DNA of 64,000 nt from Polyodon spathula (lineage: Eukaryota; Chordata; Actinopteri; Acipenseriformes; Polyodontidae). The notes below the pieces were generated by a model. That model searched no databases. It had not been told where the DNA came from and worked only from the letters and a program-made list of their open reading frames with translations. This document shows positions 1 through 10,638 of the stretch, piece by piece; position 1 is the stretch's first letter; the number at the start of each line of letters is the position of its first letter. Made by a program: the position numbers and the translations under genes. The stretch covers positions 10,284,794 through 10,348,793 of the forward strand of contig NC_054536.1 of NCBI RefSeq assembly GCF_017654505.1. The letters run 5' to 3'.

Positions 1-1200
1 GAATGAATTTAAAAGCGTAACCAAATATCAGTCACTCAAAACACTGATGATTGGTTAATGCAATGTGTCAGGAAGACATACCTCTTTGAATTATTAACCT
101 ATCATGGATGGCTTCGGGGATATAGGGGTTGGAATAAGTGATGCTCATTCAAGTTTAACTGGCCCGCCGCGGCACTGTGCACTTGCTCCAGTGAGAGATG
201 GGGTTTAACAGACACATACTGTACAACCAAGCTGGTGATTTGCTATTTGAACAAAACAATGCAGCACACATTCACTTTTTTTATTGAAATTAGGATGTTA
301 TTTTGTTATAATCATTTTTAGTTAGTTAGTCATTGAAAATCACTATCTCAATAACCATTAAAAGGCAGTCAAAGTTTTTGTGTCAGGCATCTTTAAATTA
401 GGTTAAAACTGATCAATAAAATCCATTTAGATTTTTTTCTGTTTAAATCTAAAAAGTACGATGGGCCTGTTGTACACTACTGTAAATTCAGATTGATATT
501 TCCACTATTTTCTGTTTTCACTACTTTCCGTTTTCTGTTTAGTTTGCTAAACAGTTTTGCCCATTCCTAACTAGTTGCAAGAAAACTATTGCCAATGGAG
601 AAACAGCTGTTGATAAAACCAAATATTCTGTTCCTACATTTCTGTGACAATTTCAGAAGGAAAACAATCTTTTAAAACATGCAGAACACCATTTTTTCTT
701 GATTTAATCTTTCAGGCCTAGAAACTAAACAACAACCTTCTTCATAGAAATAGGGCCATTTTCACAAGATCAATGGCTATTTACGTTGGATAAACAGTAC
801 TTTCCATCAAACTGGTACAGCGCTATGGGAAAGTAATCTTTCTTAATGTGGAAGGCAACATGGAAGCTAATCAACAAGAGAAAAGGGCATTAACTCAACC
901 GATTTCCACCGCTTCACAAATTAGAAAACATGGCTTGACTCATTATAACACCATGGGAAGTGGGCATACAACAACAGCATTGAATTCCACCCTTAGGGGA
1001 TATCGGTTGTACAAATAAACACCATTTCTTACTTTAATGCTGTGTACTTTGCATTAAAACTACAATAATCCAATAATTGAAATATTTCCCACCTAAATAA
1101 AGTTCATTTCAGACAAAAGATCTTTATGAGTTTGCTTTTTGTGTTGTTGCTTGTTTGTTTTTTCCCCAGCGATGTTATTTATGCTATACTTATAACAAAC
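1..1200. other. cnbd1 downstream region, no confident feature
   Basis: The last coding exon of cnbd1 should be here or beyond the window edge. Two weak candidates near 70-200 were considered and not accepted. A GC-rich patch (cccgccgcgg at about 163-172) stands out from the AT-rich surroundings. Confidence 0.4.
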
Positions 1201-1268
1201 CTGAGTTAACTCCTGAAATTTTGGTTGTGCTGTTTGAAGCATAAGAGCCTGTGTCACGGAATCAAGAC
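1201..1268 (-). CDS. cnbd1: cnbd1 coding exon 12 (C-terminal extension)
   Basis: 68-bp segment with a good acceptor (tttgaatttttaacag) and donor gtttgt, open in the phase required by exon 11. It reads SLDSVTQALMLQTAQPKFQE then LTQ. The remembered canonical human protein stops just after the exon 11 equivalent, so this exon would extend the fish protein. It looks like the C-helix that follows a cNMP-binding fold. The final exon and stop codon were not found with confidence in 1-1200 and may lie outside the window. Confidence 0.7.
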
Positions 1269-1450
1269 CTGTTAAAAATTCAAAAGAAAAACAGCCAAGT
1301 TTATTCCTGTATGGTTAATCAGTGTAAAACGCAGCCCTGCCGATCTGTATTCAGGGAAACTGAATTATGATTGGACAGTCAACAAATGTTATCTAATATA
1401 ACCTGTTGTGTTTTTTGGTAATTACATATTTCTGTTACATGATTGCTATA

Positions 1451-1510
1451 TATATCTATATATATATATATAATATATATATATATCTATATATATCTAT
1501 ATATATATAA
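1451..1510. repeat. Imperfect TA/TATC microsatellite
   Basis: Alternating TATA and TATCTATA units in intron 11, 180 bp from exon 12. Confidence 0.9.
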
Positions 1511-1926
1511 TGATACATAACTGGTTTATAATATTATATTTTATCAACAATATAAGCCAGAACAGGTACAGAAATGTTTTCACTATTTGTATTCAGCAAA
1601 CCAAATTATATTACATGCCAATACAAATGGAGACCAGTGCTTTCTAATGGGTTTACACATTATCAAAATGCCCAGAGCAGCAATCAAAAGGACTGAATCA
1701 TCAACATTGGGCACTCTAATGATTTTACTATGTGCACAAGCTGTAGGATAACGTTTCTTTTACATCTTAAGTACATTTAAATTCAATAACCGACAGCCAG
1801 CAGCAGAAGTTATAACTCACTAACTGAGTGGGTTGATAAAAGAGTGGATAAATAATTGATTGCTAATGGAATTAACTAGAAAGTCTAACTTGAAACTCAT
1901 AGTTGCAACATAAAAAAAAAACTTAC

Positions 1927-2077
1927 TTTGTAAAGCAGAAGGAAGGATGACTCCTAATTCAACTTCTGTTTCTGTGACGATGGTGCAGGTGGAAGGCTGG
2001 TTGAGAAGAATGCTCACCTCCCCGAATGATTCCTTTTCTATAAGCTTGCATATAATGACATGCTTTACCCGGATACC
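1927..2077 (-). CDS. cnbd1: cnbd1 coding exon 11 (phosphate-binding-cassette region)
   Basis: 151-bp exon, acceptor tttgtgacccag, donor gtaagt. It contains EKESFGEVSILLNQPSTCTI, which aligns with human EKESFGEISVLLQVPFTCTI. This is the phosphate-binding-cassette position. The FGE triplet is kept, but the arginine that contacts the cyclic phosphate in canonical domains (PR-A/T) is not present; serine and threonine occupy the site. As I recall it, human CNBD1 also lacks that arginine. One base is left over for exon 12. Confidence 0.93.
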
Positions 2078-2264
2078 CTGGGTCACAAAAATATTAATGA
2101 TGCATTACCCAAAAGATGACAACAGTTAGACAAGATCTAATTCATAACACTACCAACAAGCAGACATGGCAACAGACTTAGGTGACACCGTACTGCAAAG
2201 GAGTAATTATCAAGATGCCTGTATCCTTGTAACATGTAAATAACTGTAAATACATACTGTACAT

Positions 2265-2280
2265 GGGGGGGGGGGGGGGG
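2265..2280. repeat. G16 homopolymer
   Basis: Sixteen consecutive G, about 190 bp upstream of exon 11 in cnbd1 sense, where it reads as C in the pre-mRNA. Confidence 0.95.
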
Positions 2281-2457
2281 AGGCATGACAAAGAGTATTT
2301 GAGAGTATTTGCTGAAATCTGTTTAAAAACAGATCATTGAAAAATACTTTAAGTTGCATTTAGTTACAAATAAAGATGTTTTTTGGTGTAGTGATATATT
2401 TTTTTTAATATTTTTTTATTTGTTTTTGTGATGCAGTTACAAACATTGTAAGGGCAT

Positions 2458-3261
2458 TGTGACAGAAATATAATGAGTTGTGAGGGCGCGAAGTAGCGAA
2501 AGGGGAAATCTTTGGACAGGCTGGCCTGACAGTTCGTTTTCTGGGTCGGGAAGTCAGTCAGCCTGGAAGAAGGCAAGACTCCGGTGCAGGAACGTATTGA
2601 CCTGGAAGGTAAACGAGGTAGCAGCTGCAGGCAACAGAGTCAGCTGCAATCGCTTACCAAGGAGTCATGCATAATAGCATAACGGGGCCGGAGAATTGTA
2701 AATCTTTTCCTTCACTTGGTTTATATTGAGAAACTAGAAGGACCACGGGAGACGCAGAGAAAGCATTGTAAAAGTATTTAGTGAGTATTTGTTTGTTTTT
2801 CGTGTTGTTAGCAACTGTCTTGTTTGTTAAATCACCAGACGGCTAAACATGATTCCGGAGCTGTCGCCACAGGCCAGCACAAAACCGAATCAACACTGCA
2901 CTACAGTCACAGTTAACATTGTTATCACCACTTGTTCACAAATATAGCAAGTATTATATTGTACTTCACCTCAAACACTGAGAGCACTCACTTTGGACTT
3001 GTGATCGTGTGTGTGTCTAATGGTGTGTGTGTTTAGTACTGTGCTTATTGTTTACGGGACTGCAACCCTTTTCTCTACTGTGTAATACACATTGTTGTGT
3101 ATTGCCAGCTCATTATTATTTGCTGGCTGGTCATCAGACCATTGGATTAATAACCATTAAACAAACCATTTCACCCATACTTTGTTGTCTGTTTGTTCTT
3201 GGGATTACTGCACTAGCACCACACCTGCTATACACCTGCTACTAATTGTCACTTTGCCACA
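2458..3261 (+). mobile_element. Solo LTR A with 5-bp target duplication
   Basis: 804-bp segment that begins TGTGACAG and ends GCCACA, so it has the TG...CA ends of a retroviral-type LTR. The five bases before it (ggcat, 2453-2457) are repeated exactly after it (3262-3266), as left by integrase. No internal coding region is present, so this is a solo LTR formed by LTR-LTR recombination. Its 3' half is recognisably related to LTR B at 38288. The Gypsy or ERV class cannot be told without internal sequence. Confidence 0.82.
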
Positions 3262-3266
3262 GGCAT

Positions 3267-4865
3267 ATACTAGAGATTATAGCTCTCTAGCTCAGCCAAT
3301 CAGAGTGCAGAGAATCTTATCATTGAGGTATCGCTGAAATGAATCCCCTGTTAGATTATACAATAACCTTGGCAGTTTACCTTGTCTGTTCAGTCCTGAC
3401 AGTGAACTACACTGTAAAGTCCTATAATGGTTATGGAATCATTGGTTATGGAATTCGCCTTTCGCTTGACATTTAAACAAAAGTCAGGAATATAAGACAT
3501 TAAATTCATTCAGTATGTCGCAAAAATCATTCCCATTTTACTTTAATTCATTTGACAAGGGCAGGGCAATAATGCTTTTCATCCAGTGAGAATTATTTTG
3601 TTATCTAAGGATGAAGGATTCTAAAAAATCCATTAAAATACTATTTATCTGACAGACATTTCTTCTCAGATAAGTTCTAGATGACCAACTTGAAACACAA
3701 AAAAACACCAATTATAAAAACTGTAGCATTAAGTCTGAGCTTTAACATGTGAAAAAAAAGTATGCTTGCTGTGTATACCAAATCGAGGTTTGGAGGAAGA
3801 ATGTTTGAGGGTCAGTTAACAACACTGAATGGATAGCTAATTATACCTATAATAGTTATGACTGCTTGTGTGTAATATATAAAATAACAACATCACTTTT
3901 TGGGGGCTTTGTAACAGGTGTTATTTTGGGCCTGAATTAGCTAAGCTATGCTGCAATAACTGTGTCATATTTTTCTTTTGATGTAGTTTTCAAGAAAATA
4001 ACACATTTGAAGTCTTGGGTTGACTAACCTTTACAGAAAGGGCTTCTTTAACAAGTCATTCTTTTTTTTTTATCCCTTTGAATCCCAGCCACCTTAAAAG
4101 TAGTGGTACTCCAAAACAATATCCATTTACAATGTCTGACAAACACATGTATCTGCCATTATGCAACAGTGGAACTGGCTGTGCCACTCACTACTGCAGG
4201 GATTCCATGCCAATATTTCTTATGATATACTAGCAAGGTCCACAAGGTCTTGGTCGCTCATCCAGTCAAGTGGGTTTATTTCCTTGTACACTCAACCAGC
4301 TCAGAAGTTATCGCTTAATTACATGGCATCTCACTGCCATTCCCTTTCATTGGGATCCCAACACGGCATTTTACAATGCAGATAAACATGCATCACAAAG
4401 GGTCCATAGCAACCGCAGCTGTTGCCATGCCAGAGCACTGATCTGGCAGGTCCGACACAGAGCAGAATCAGTGCGTAACTAAAGTGCGTAAAAAAAAATG
4501 ACATTTTAAAAAATCAAGGGAAAAAAGAAAAAGTCATATAACAACATAAAGCGGTCTCACTCCCTTGTATAACATCCTTATCTTTGTTTTGGATTTTATC
4601 CACTCGTTAGGCTTTAATCTCCTTGTACACTCAAAGCGCCCTTTGTTGAATGTTCTCTACAGTGGTCTCGACAGTTAGCATTGTAGAAACCGATTTCGCG
4701 GAGTAAAATTAAAAACAAAACACCCCATCCAGTCATTCTGCATTGGTATTACATTTATAACATTTTGTTCAAATCGTTAGCTTTTTTAGATGACAGAATG
4801 ATTATCTGATCAGGAAGAAAAAAAAATTGACAAGGGGTCTAAGTGGGCTTAATAGACAATTCACA
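3267..4865. other. Intron 10 sequence, nothing recognised
   Basis: Non-repetitive AT-rich sequence between solo LTR A and the DIRS left end. No exon-like segment, RNA gene or element boundary seen. Confidence 0.5.
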
Positions 4866-4924
4866 GGGCGGAGCTATGGCCCCTGATAGTGTTTATTGAC
4901 AGAGTTAGTAAACATATACACATG

Positions 4925-5138
4925 GAGAGAGGGGTTCCGCCTCTTCAAGGCCCAACATTTACTTGATCGATAGGCACGATAAACAGGAATGGGGCCACCG
5001 TCTTTGAGGTGACCCGACATATGAGAGGGGCACCGTCGCTGAGGTTACCCGACATACGAAGAGGCTCGCAAACTGGAAAGGAAAACATGAGTTGGTGTTG
5101 TTAACACAAAAGAGGTTCCGGCTCTTCCTGACCCAACA
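4925..5138. repeat. DIRS tail subrepeats, left block
   Basis: Diverged units of about 35 bp with the core caccgtc-t/g-ytgaggt-acccgacat (at about 4997 and 5027), plus ttccgcctcttcaaggcccaacat-like units (at about 4935 and 5115). The same units recur to the right of the CR1 insertion, which shows that the LINE split one array. Confidence 0.7.
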
Positions 5139-5139
5139 T

Positions 5140-7541
5140 ATGGGAAAACCCGGTGGGTAGCGCGAAGGATGAAATAGAAATGGTGGAAATGACAAATGAC
5201 TGCTTCCTAACACAATTTGTGAAGGCACCGACTAGAGGGGAGGCATGCCTTGATTTAGTCTTTTCAAATAACGAAGATAGAATAACTAAAACAGAGGTCA
5301 GAGAACCACTGGCAAACTCAGACCACAACATGGTCTCATTTGAAGTGTTTTTTTAAATCCCCAAAAGTAATGACTAAAGCTAAGGTTTACAATTTTAGAA
5401 AAGCAAACTATGAAGGTATGAAACAGAGACTAACAGAAGTAGATTGGAGTAAAATAGAGAAAACACCCACAGAAGAAGGATGGTTGTTCTTCAAAAATGT
5501 AGTACTAGAGGCGCAAAACAATTATATCCCTAAAGTAGACAAATCTAAATGTAAAACTAAATTGCCAAAATGGTTTAATAGATCAATTAAAAAAAATATT
5601 CAGCGAAAAAAGGCACTTTACAGAGCATTAAAAAAGGACCAAAAAGAAAGTACGCAGAAAGAGTACACAGAACTGCAAACGCAAGTCAAAAAGGAAGTTA
5701 GAAAGGCCAAGAGAGAAATAGAAATGAACATTGCTAAGGGAGCTAAAACCAATTCCAAAATGTTTTTCCAATATTACAACAGCAAGAGAACATTCAAAGA
5801 GGAGATTAAATGTTTAAGAGATACAAATGGCAAAATCGTAGAGGAAGAAAAAAAAATAGCAAATATGTTAAATGATTACTTTTCACAAGTTTTTACAAAG
5901 GAAGATACTGACAACATGCCCCACATGTCATCCAGTTCCTATCCAGTTTTAAATAACTTTAGCATAACTGAGGCAGAAGTGTTAAAGGGACTAGGAGCTC
6001 TTAAAATAAACAAATCCCCTGGGCCGGATGAGATCCTCCCAGTAGTACTCAAAGAAATGAAAGAAGTAATTTACAAACCGCTAACCAAGATCATGCAGCA
6101 GTCTCTTGACACAGGGGTGGTACCGACAGACTGGAAAATTGCAAACGTAATACCGATCCACAAAAAGGGAAACAAAACTGAACCAGGTAACTACAGACCA
6201 GTAAGCCTGACTTCTATTATATGCAAACTTATGGAAACTATAATAAGATCCAAAATGGAAAATTACCTATATGGTAACAGGGTACTGGGAGACAGTCAAC
6301 ATGGTTTTAGGAAAGGGAGATCGTGCCTAACTAACTTGCTTGATTTTTTTGAGGATGCAACATCGATAATGGATAATTGCAAAGCATATGACATGGTTTA
6401 TTTAGATTTCCAGAAAGCTTTTGACAAAGTCCCGCACAAAAGATTAATTCTCAAACTGAACGCAGTTGGGATTCAAGGAAACACATGTACATGGATTAGG
6501 GAGTGGTTAACATGTAGAAAACAGAAAGTACTGATTAGAGGAAAAACCTCAGAATGGAGTGTGGTAACCAGTGGTGTACCACAGGGATCAGTATTAGGTC
6601 CTCTGCTATTCCTAATCTACATTAATGATTTAGATTCTGGTATAGTAAGCAAACTTGTTAAATTTGCAGACGACACAAAAGTAGGAGGAGTGGCAAACAC
6701 TGTTGCAGCAGCAAAGGTCATTCAAAATGATCTAGACAAGATTCAGAACTGGGCAGACACATGGCAAATGACATTTAATAGAGAAAAGTGTAAGGTACTG
6801 CACGCAGGAAATAAAAATGTACATTATAAATATCATATGGGAGATATTGAAATTGGAGAAGGAATCTATGAAAAAGACCTAGGAGTTTTTGTTGACTCAG
6901 AAATGTCTTCATCTAGACAATGTGGGGAACCTATAAAAAAGGCTAACAAGATGCTCGGATACATTGTGAAAAGTGTTGAATTTAAATCAAGGGAAGTAAT
7001 GTTAAAACTGTACAATGCACTAGTAAGACCTCATCTTGAATATTGTGTTCAGTTCTGGTCACCTCGCTATAAAAAAGATATTACTGCTATAGAAAGAGTG
7101 CAAAGAAGAGCGACCAGAATTATTCCGGGCTTAAAAGGCATGTCATATGCAGCCAGGCTAAAAGAATTGAATCTGTTCAGTCTTGAACAAAGAAGACTAC
7201 GTGGCGACCTAATTCAAGCATTCAAAATTCTAAAAGGTATTGACAGTGTCGACCCAAGGGACTTTTTCAGCCTGAAAAAAAAAACAAGGACCAGGGGTCA
7301 CAAATGGAGTTTAGAAAAAGGGGCATTCAGAACAGAAAATAGGAGACACTTTTTTACACAGAGAATTGTGAGGGTCTGGAATCAACTCCCCAGTAATGTT
7401 GTTGAAGCTGACACCCTGGGATCCTTCAAGAAGCTGCTTGATGAGATTTTGGGATCAATAAGCTACTAACAACCAAACGAGCAAGATGGGCCGAATGGCC
7501 TCCTCTCGTTTGTAAACTTTCTTATGTTCTTATGTTCTTAT
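5140..7541 (+). mobile_element. 5'-truncated CR1-type LINE nested in the DIRS tail
   Basis: A non-LTR retrotransposon that starts inside its endonuclease domain (last 65 codons at 5162-5354, ending SDHNMVSFE) and runs through the full reverse transcriptase to a 3' end made of ttcttatg octamers (about 7518-7541). The octamer tail and protein motifs place it in the CR1/L2 group. DIRS subrepeats on both sides show it is a later insertion. The 5' truncation is typical of target-primed reverse transcription. Confidence 0.9.
5340..7469 (+). pseudogene. CR1-type reverse transcriptase ORF, long and nearly intact
   Basis: 709 codons without a stop. Motifs in order: WKIANVIPIHKKG, NYRPVSLTS, QHGFRKGRSCLTNLL, YLDFQKAFD at about residue 354, GVPQGSVLGPLLF, and the catalytic FADD at about residue 442. 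The CR1-typical C-terminus follows (LVRPHLEYCVQFWSP, RVQRRATRIIPGL, RRLRGDLIQAFKIL, WNQLPSNVVEA). The upstream endonuclease frame is separated by one extra T in a run of seven (5348-5354). Because the 5' end is missing, the copy cannot be autonomous. The long open frame suggests a fairly young insertion. Confidence 0.88.
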
Positions 7542-7544
7542 ATA

Positions 7545-7860
7545 CAGTAGGGGGGGTTCCGTCGCTGAGAAGACCCGACAAACAGGAGGGGGGCCACCGT
7601 CTTTGAGGTGACCCGATATACCAAGAGGGGCACCGTCTCTGAGGTTACCCGACATACGAAGAGGCTCGCGAACCGGAAAGAAAACATAAAGTTAGTATTT
7701 GTTAAAACATATAATGCGTGGTGTTCCGCCTCTTCAAAGCCCAACATAATAGAAGGGTGTTCCGTCGTTGAGGAGACCCGACAAACAGGAGAGGGGCCAC
7801 CGTCTTTGAGGAGACCCGACAAACACGAGGGATGCCACCGCTTGGGGACCCTCACATAGA
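7545..7860. repeat. DIRS tail subrepeats, right block
   Basis: Five units with the core ccgtcgttgaggagacccg then acaaacaggag, plus one ttccgcctcttcaaagcccaacat unit at about 7729. They continue the block at 4925-5138 after removal of the CR1. Together there are at least seven copies arranged as a higher-order repeat in the 3' non-coding tail of the DIRS element. Confidence 0.72.
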
Positions 7861-8269
7861 GGCATCAGACCTGAAAGAAGAATTCCAAAAGAAACATACA
7901 TGCAGATGGAAGGGTTTGGCCAGGGGTCCCCTCTGACTCATGGAGAACCCTCCTCTATGAGGTAAATGAAGCGGAGCTTAACAAAGGGTTGGAGAAAGTG
8001 GAATCACTAACCCCCCAAAAGATGGACCCCCGGCTCCCCGCTGACGCAACGTCAAGAAGAAAAAGAGAGAACCTCCAATGCATAAGAAAGAAGAAAAGAG
8101 AAAACATTTAGACGAAAGAACACAAACACTTAACGTGACAAAGCGGTTAGTATACTGTACCCTAATGACTATGTGAAGACCCTCTGCACAGTGGAAAGAA
8201 AAAAACCCTTTCTTTTAATTTCATTTCTTAGGGGGAAATCTTTGGTGGCTCAGGCAGAAAGGTCGTCCC

Positions 8270-9328
8270 CACTCCGGACATACTAGCAATGGACTGATGT
8301 GCGGAGGATATTTCAGATGATGAAGAACGAATATAAGTTTCGACTACGGATGAAGTCCAGCGCCCCATATTTTTAATTAAATGCTGGTTAATGTTGGCTT
8401 TTGCAGCTGAAGTAGCTGCTCATATTCTAAATGAATGAGGAGTGTAGAATTGCGAAGGAAGACCTGCTCTGGACACCACGGTGGAAAGGTGTGATGAAAA
8501 CCAATGCCTTGATACAATGGACCGGCTTGAATTGATACACAAAGGGTCAGAGGATGAAATGGCTTTGTGTTCTGCAATGTACTTCAACGTGGAAGTGAAG
8601 GCACACAGAGGAGAGCTGATCTTAGAAAGCTGAATACATTGTCCTTGCCGCAGATGATCTGTTTTTGAAATGCATGAAATGAGAATTTGGGATGAGCGTG
8701 AGGTCACTGCAGTGGATACCGAGGGTAGGAAAGCTGGCAATAGAAGGTACTGTATATTCAGAACATCGCGAAAACCTGAAAAATGCAGATAGACATGTGA
8801 CTTCCATAGTTAAATCATCAAATGGAGAAAACAGCCATGACGCAGAATTGAAATCAAGTTACTGAGAAAGTCTATAGAAATAGGCAGGCGAGCAGAAGAA
8901 GGAGCCGGAGAGCACTTGGAAATTCCTCGTAAAAGGAGACGAACCGCTGGAATTGATCATAGAGTTGGGGGGTTGATGGACATCAAGCGAAATTGATGCT
9001 GAATTCCTGACAAATATAGTCTGATTGTAGCTGGTGCCAGATGTAGAGAGTCCTTTGCATGCACTATGAACGCCATGATCCAGTCCTGGTTTAATGGAGT
9101 AGGATTAATCATGCTTTGTAAACAAAAAGTTACATAACATGCCCAACCTGTAGAGTATGAGGATCTGGTAGATGGGGCAAGTGCTGATGCCATGTAATCT
9201 TGAGCTGAATTAAGAAGTTTATTAATAGTTGGATTTAGTTGAAAATCAGCTGACTGAACTGTGGCGTTGCTGCTGGATATTGCAAAGCTGTGGGCAGCGA
9301 ACTGTGAAATTTGGAAATTTGTAAACAA
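8270..9328 (-). pseudogene. DIRS tyrosine recombinase (interrupted)
   Basis: The N-terminal core-binding part (MASALAPSTRSSYSTGWACY, SGIQHQFR) is at 9328-8957 and the catalytic part continues in shifted frames to about 8270. Catalytic landmarks are visible: an Arg region (FSRCSEYT), the His-x-x-Arg box in PHSFRI, and a Tyr in VVETYIR near the end. Tyrosine recombinases insert the circular DNA copy without target duplication. Stops and at least two frameshifts break the gene. Confidence 0.75.
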
Positions 9329-9630
9329 GAAAGAGCATCAGCTGCATTATTAAAAATGCCTGGTAGGTGGCGAGCTTGTATTAGAAAATTATTAGAGACT
9401 GAAAACCATACTAGCCGCCGCAGCAATTGCACGATAAGAGGGGAAGAGAAACGTCCTTTATTTATAATATGCACTGTAGTTGAATCACAGTAAAATAGTA
9501 TTGATTTCTTAGCCCAGAGATGACCCCATAGCTGGGCAGCTGCTACTATTGGGTATATCTCTAGCAGAGCTGTGGATTTTAGATGAGGAGATATGTTTTC
9601 GATTTCCTCAGGCCATGTCTGCAAAACCAC
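9235..9630 (-). pseudogene. DIRS RNase H domain
   Basis: 131-codon open frame with STALLEIYPIVAAAQLWG, ILFYCDSTTVHIINKGR and ARHLPGIFNNAADALS. These are the conserved Glu, Asp and late Asn/Asp-Ala segments of the RNase H domain that follows reverse transcriptase in DIRS and Ngaro elements. This domain looks less damaged than the reverse transcriptase upstream. Confidence 0.75.
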
Positions 9631-9742
9631 TGATTGTTAAATAGACCTATAAGATAAGGCATCAGTAAATAAAGCCATATCGTGTGGAGCTGAAATGAAA
9701 TCATAAAACATAGAGACCGTTCCAGTGCTGAATAAGCGCAAA

Positions 9743-10344
9743 TCACATTTTAATGTCTTTTCTAGCTTCTGAGGAGATATTTATATAGGAGTCCAGATTT
9801 TTTGCTCTTGATGCCAGCGCTAGCAGTCGAGATATAAACATCCTCCCCTGTGGAATGATACGTATTGCAAAGTTAAAATAACCCAGCAATGAAAGCACTG
9901 CCCGTTTTTTAATTGTTATACTGATCTGAAAATCCTCAATGAGCAAACGAATATGGTTAATTTTAGACTCAGGCAGGCTAGCTTCAAACTTTTCTGTATC
10001 TAGAATGATTCCAAGGAATTCCAAAGAATGAAGGTGGTTGATTGATTTCTCTTCTGAAAGCGGAACGCCAACTTCAGAAAATAAGCTTTTAAGCAAACAG
10101 GTGATGGAGAGACGGATGGATTGGCATTACTTTAAATGCGTCTGATATCTGCTTTTGCTAACCAGGAACCACGATCTGCTAATTGAATTGAAGGTATTGT
10201 GTCTGCAATAGTGATGTAATGCAGGGAAAATTGATCTTGGGGAATTAATGAGTTAATGCTGCTGGTGCTTGACCCCCATGGTGCTGATAAATCAATAATG
10301 AGACGCTTTTTTTTTTTTTCCCCCTGACATTTTCCTCGTGGCAA
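9743..10344 (-). pseudogene. DIRS reverse transcriptase with catalytic deletion
   Basis: The N-terminal part (RLIIDLSAPWGSS, WLAKADI) is followed by a frame break at about 10140 and then jumps near 10100 to the thumb part (SLFSEVGVPLSEEKS, LEFLGIILD, GYFNFAIRIIPQGRMFISRL). The intervening palm segment that carries the catalytic Asp-Asp motif is absent, by my reading a loss of several dozen codons. The copy therefore cannot reverse-transcribe. Confidence 0.75.
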
Positions 10345-10638
10345 TGGCGATAGGAGTAATTCTATATACTGGAAAAGGAGAAGCTAAAATGGACCGACTA
10401 TCAATCCTTTTATAATTTCTTTTTTGATGAGAGATTTGTGGTTCTTGAGTCGCTGAATAAAGGTTTTTGCTTTTGAACGAGGAAGAAGGAATTTGAGTCA
10501 GACCGATTGAAAAACCTTTTTTTTTTTTTTTTTTTAATCCGTCGATCAGGTAATTAAATTACTGTCGGGATGATTCTGTAATTTACTTGATAATGCCGGG
10601 ATGTTTATAGGAGTAAAGACTGTGAGCATCGGGGAAAG

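Noticed and set aside
70..200. Possible last exon of cnbd1 or first exon of another minus-strand gene (frame MSITYSNPYIPEAIHDRLII before a gtatgt donor at about 81)
   Set aside because: The phase does not fit exon 12 without a poor alternative donor, acceptors here are weak, and a stop precedes the Met in that frame. A short terminal reading ending LE-stop is equally possible. I could not decide, so it is not annotated.
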